This document shows, one piece after another, positions 61,265-64,000 of a stretch of 64,000 nt of DNA (position 1 is its first letter; each line of letters starts with the position of its first letter). The position numbers were made by a program, and so were the translations under genes. The notes under the pieces are model-generated. The model was not told where the DNA came from. It saw nothing but the letters and a program-made list of their open reading frames with translations, and searched no databases. Source of the stretch: Polyodon spathula (Eukaryota; Chordata; Actinopteri; Acipenseriformes; Polyodontidae); contig NC_054549.1 of the NCBI RefSeq assembly GCF_017654505.1, forward strand, positions 20,963,831 to 21,027,830, given 5' to 3'.

Positions 61265-63687
61265 GCTCTGTCTCCTCTTTCTGATCTGTCTCCTCTCTCT
61301 CTCTGTCTCTCTCTCTATGTAATGTAGTCCTTCGAGTTTAGACACAGCCCCAAATCTCCACCCTCAATAACTTCAAGCAAAGATGCATTTAGAAAGATAC
61401 AGCCTTGATAACCATGTAAGAGCCGTCTATACAAAGAGTTACTGCAGTGGAATGTTACAAACGCATTTACTAGGTAAAGCAGGTTTTATACTGGTAAATT
61501 GAACATGCCTGTAACGATACTGAATCTCTCCCAGTACTCCCCCTCCTTTCCTCTCCCGCTTCTTTGAGAGTGGCTGCTGGATGGCATCGGGCCGTGACGT
61601 CTTGGTTTGGGAATCGCCAAGTTCTTATTTTCTCCCCAATTTGAAATGTCCAATTTTAATTTTTATTTCAACCCGGCTCACCGCTGCCACCCCCTCGCTG
61701 ACTCGGGATGGACGAAGGCGAACACACGCTGTCCTCCGAAGCCGTCAGCCGACCGCTTCTTTTCACTCTGCATGCCAGCTGTGCAGCCACCTCAGAGCCA
61801 CAGCATCGGAGAACCACGCGGCTCTGGGCAGCTTACAGGCGAGCCTGCAGGCACCTGGCCAGACCACAGGGGTCGCTGTTGCGCATTGAGCCCAGGACAA
61901 TCTGGTTGACCTAGTCCCCCCCCGGGCGGCGCTTGTAATATCACTACACTATACTCCAAATTTAAGAGGCAGGCGTTTTTTGTGAAAAAAAAATTGTCGT
62001 TAAATTCAAAGGAAAACAGTTTATATTAAAACAAGATATCTCTCCTCTCTCTGTATCTCTCTCTGTGTATAAGTCTGTGTATCTTCTATCTATTAGCCTG
62101 GGTGATTTTTAAAAGACCTTCTTCATATTAACATTCCTGCATGTTGTATATCAAAAAATCATTGTAATTTTGTCGCAGATCCTGCTGTTCACACACATAC
62201 GATTGGCTCACGGATTCTCCAATCACAAGAAGAGGCTGCAGGCAGTGCAGGCCAGGCTGCACGCCATCTCCATTCTAGGTGAGGAAAATGAAACCATCCG
62301 TGTCTCTTAGTCCTGTTAGTTCTGTAACTGCACCGTTTCAGTGTTAAGTATCTTTACAGACAGCCAGGGATACCCAGTTCAGATTCTCATACTGATAAAG
62401 AAATAGGAACGTGCATAGATATAAATCAAATTAGCGTCTTCTGGTTTAAATTAACTGAACTGTAATTTGTTTAATTAGCGGTCCATTTATTCAGCGCTTG
62501 TCAGGCGTGTCGGGTCCAATTTATTTTCACACGTGCCGTTTAAAAGATTTTTCAGAGCAAAACAGGTTTAAAAGGCACTGAATCGCAACAGGACACTCAG
62601 TACTGCTTCTCCAGCCAAGCCCCACCCCTTGTTTGCTGTATTTTTCACATACGTTTTTATAGTCGTGCATACTGAAATCCTTTCCTGATCACTTGTTTTA
62701 TCACCAAACTACTCAATAATGCGATCCAAGTCATTATTTTATTACTATAACATCTCAAAAAGCTCTGGAAATGTCTGATATTCTTTGAGCGCTGGATGCA
62801 GAAGCAGCTCTCTCTTTGTGTGCATCATTCTGTCTTTGGTGCAGCTGCTAGCTCTGTTGCTCACACGCTCCTTTTTTTCGGTTTCTTTCGTCTCCTATCG
62901 GTCTCACTCGGCCATTGAAAGGTTTTCTCTGCTTTTTCTGGAGAAAGAACGACTAGAGACCTGCTCTTGACGTCTTTTTGATGTGGGACAGGGTCCAGCA
63001 TTGGAGTGGAAAGGGAAAATTGTAATGTCAGACCTGGTCCCACACAGGACTGCGAAGGGTTAACAGAAGCCATTTTAAAAGCTGCAGCTTTTTTTAGGAG
63101 CTGAGAACAGTCAAAAGGGTCTAATTAAGCAAATGATCAGTTCAATTTAAGGGTCTAGTTCAGTAATTGAGAGCTCGGTTGGAATGAAAACCAGCAGCCA
63201 CAGCAGGGGCATTAGGACTCTCTCAATGTTGCCTTGAGTAAATGCAGGTTTGTGAAGTGGGCTAGAAGGGGTGTCAAACGCAGCTCCCTCCGGCAGCCCG
63301 CAGCGTCCTCCTGGCTTTCGTTCCACCCCGAGCTCTCAGCTGGTTTTAATTGATGAATTGTTCAAGTTTAACACTTCTCTCCAGGCCTCAGTGTTTCGCA
63401 GGTCCCGTAAACCTTGAATCATCAAATGTTTTTTTGCAAAAAAAACCTTGCAAAAAAAACATTCAACGTGTCCATCATATATTGGATCAACGAGGTTGAT
63501 CGAGTAGCTTAAGATCGGATGGTGAATTACCACAATTAGGTGATTGTTAACCCCCCCCCCCCCCCCCCCATGTCTCTGTGTTGTAGTGTACTCCAATGCG
63601 CTGCAAGACTCTGCCAACAGCATCTTGTACAACGGCTTGATCGAGGAGCTGGTGGATGTGCTGCAGATCACAGACAAGCAGCTGATG
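56357..63687 (+). CDS. HUWE1: HUWE1 HECT E3 ubiquitin ligase, N-terminal exons (partial)
   Basis: HUWE1 is a very large ring-shaped HECT ligase that ubiquitinates substrates such as MCL1, p53, N-MYC and histones. Only the start is here, and the gene continues past the right edge. Coding exons: 56357-56401 (transcribed from about 56332), 56961-57059, 57961-58167, 58288-58440, 59104-59166, 59429-59506, 59791-59838, 60609-60677, 62179-62278 and 63587-63687. Together they are 963 bases or 321 codons with no frame error. Landmarks are [87 protein letters not shown] and [20 protein letters not shown]. These residues form the start of the armadillo-like N-terminal region (DUF908). Identity to mammalian HUWE1 is very high by eye. 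The UBA, WWE, BH3 and HECT parts are outside the window. Confidence 0.96.
56495..56815. repeat. Dispersed repeat, copy 1, HUWE1 intron
   Basis: A CTGTCTCC-rich block followed by CCCCAAATCTCCACCCTCAA and CAGCCTTGATAACCATGTAAG. A second copy is at about 61205-61455. Confidence 0.8.
57300..57555 (-). mobile_element. tRNA-derived SINE, nearly complete
   Basis: Reversed tail, body, (CA)n and GGGAGTCGGTGGCTGAGCC, then a reversed B box GGATTTGAACC. In HUWE1 intron. Confidence 0.9.
57648..57825. mobile_element. Foldback MITE, family A
   Basis: The cleanest copy: CAGTGTGATCCAGTCCTGG at the left and CCTGGACTGGATCACACTGC at the right are inverted. Confidence 0.9.
58216..58254 (+). repeat. Intronic copy of a HUWE1 exon 4 segment
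   Basis: CTGAAGAGCCTGTTACTGGC to CACTGCTG repeats exon bases 58081-58119 with one or two changes, 135 bases downstream. It sits just before the polypyrimidine tract of the next exon. Confidence 0.9.
58480..58720. repeat. Dispersed repeat related to 37400-37560 and the 89-bp unit
   Basis: Shares AGAAGCCATAATAGCA and CGGTGTGTAATTCA with PHF8 intron 11. It then continues into an inverted 89-bp unit (ACAAGGGAACATTATTCAGC). This suggests the 89-bp arrays arose from an interspersed element. Confidence 0.75.
58953..59075 (-). mobile_element. SINE 3' fragment
   Basis: Reversed tail (TCGTTCAGCAGATTTATCC) and TTTGCATCATCAACAACTGC, truncated. Confidence 0.75.
59198..59375. mobile_element. Foldback MITE, family A
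   Basis: A complete copy with AATCAGACTCCCGTTACAC, AGACACACCTGAGCTTGTT and ACTGCTGTGCAACAGGAGTC. Confidence 0.88.
60172..60520. repeat. (TTA)n plus SINE-like repeat, HUWE1 intron 9
   Basis: About 36 bases of (TTA)n run into a repeat starting TAGCGGATACCCTTATGCAG, related to 52985-53215. Confidence 0.65.
61205..61455. repeat. Dispersed repeat, copy 2
   Basis: Second copy of the 56495-56815 repeat with (CT)n expanded at 61230-61262. Confidence 0.8.
61590..61930. mobile_element. Interspersed repeat, unassigned
   Basis: A compositionally distinct GC-rich block with CGCTGACTCGGGATGGACGA and AACCACGCGGCTCTGGGCAG and no coding potential of known type. It looks like a SINE or LINE fragment, judged by composition only. 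Confidence 0.45.
62279..63586. other. HUWE1 intron 11, mostly unique
   Basis: No exon seen. It contains a family B foldback fragment (about 63090-63205) and a 19-base C-run at about 63551-63569 just before the next acceptor. Confidence 0.65.
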
Positions 63688-63769
63688 GTGAGAAGGGATC
63701 ATTTCTACAGATCTGTAACTTTTGGTACAGTTTCATAGCAGCTTTTAATATCTATAGTTTTTAATATAA

Positions 63770-64000
63770 AGGGGGCTGTGTGGTCCAGTGGTTAAAGAAA
63801 CAGGCTTGTAACCAGGAGGTTCAAATCCCAGCTCAGCCCCTGACTCGCTGTGTGTGACCCTGAGCAAGTCACTGAACCTCCTTGTGCTGCGTCTTTGGGG
63901 TGAGACGTTGTTGTGAGTGACTCTGCAGCTGATGCATAGTTCACACACCCTAGTCTCGTATCTTGTAAAGCGCTTTATGATGGTGGTCCACTATGAAAGG
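63770..64000 (+). mobile_element. tRNA-derived SINE with clear A and B boxes, reaching window edge
   Basis: A box TGGTCCAGTGG (63781-63791) and B box GGTTCAAATCC lie in a tRNA-like head. The body is shortened and the tail runs out of the window. Confidence 0.88.

Noticed and set aside
63770..63860. Functional tRNA gene
   Set aside because: A and B boxes are present, but the downstream body matches the SINE copies elsewhere and the cloverleaf is not intact.

Overview
The window is vertebrate genomic DNA, most probably from a ray-finned fish. The evidence is large spliced genes with GT-AG introns, CpG-rich promoters, Tc1-like transposons, tRNA-derived SINEs ending in the fish-typical 'GGATAAAAGCGTCTGCTGAATGA' type of tail, and dense microsatellites. 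A non-teleost such as a sturgeon or paddlefish is plausible but is only an inference.

Four protein genes lie on the + strand, all in one direction: the last exons of WNK3 (439-5268), a nearly complete FAM120C (13511-22685), a complete PHF8 (31574-44108; 20 coding exons, about 1031 residues, every splice phase consistent) and the first coding exons of HUWE1 (56357-63687 and onward; CpG promoter and non-coding exon near 48.9-49.0 kb). I recall the same four genes in the same order and relative orientation on human Xp11.22, so this looks like a conserved vertebrate block. They are not a pathway: WNK3 is a chloride-sensing kinase, FAM120C an XPG-like-fold protein of poorly known role, PHF8 a histone demethylase and HUWE1 a HECT ubiquitin ligase.

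Layout: 1-5.5 kb, WNK3 3' end, with an inverted Tc1 compound element in its last intron. 5.5-12.7 kb, intergenic, holding a TIR element with a decayed ORF, a Tc1 remnant and two 40-bp minisatellites. 12.7-22.8 kb, FAM120C. 22.8-30 kb, intergenic, with a poly-C tract, SINEs, foldback elements and a Tc1 remnant. 30-46 kb, PHF8. 46-48.8 kb, intergenic, mostly one 57-bp minisatellite. 48.8-64 kb, HUWE1 5' part.

The most unusual signal is that tandem arrays repeatedly begin at, and contain copies of, real exon-intron junctions. I find copied donors at FAM120C exons 8 and 11 and PHF8 exons 2 and 15, copied acceptors at FAM120C exons 10 and 11, and a copy of an exon segment in HUWE1 intron 4. Several units carry AGGT at the junction. 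FAM120C and the WNK3 terminal exon also show apparent small indels, while PHF8 and the HUWE1 exons are clean.
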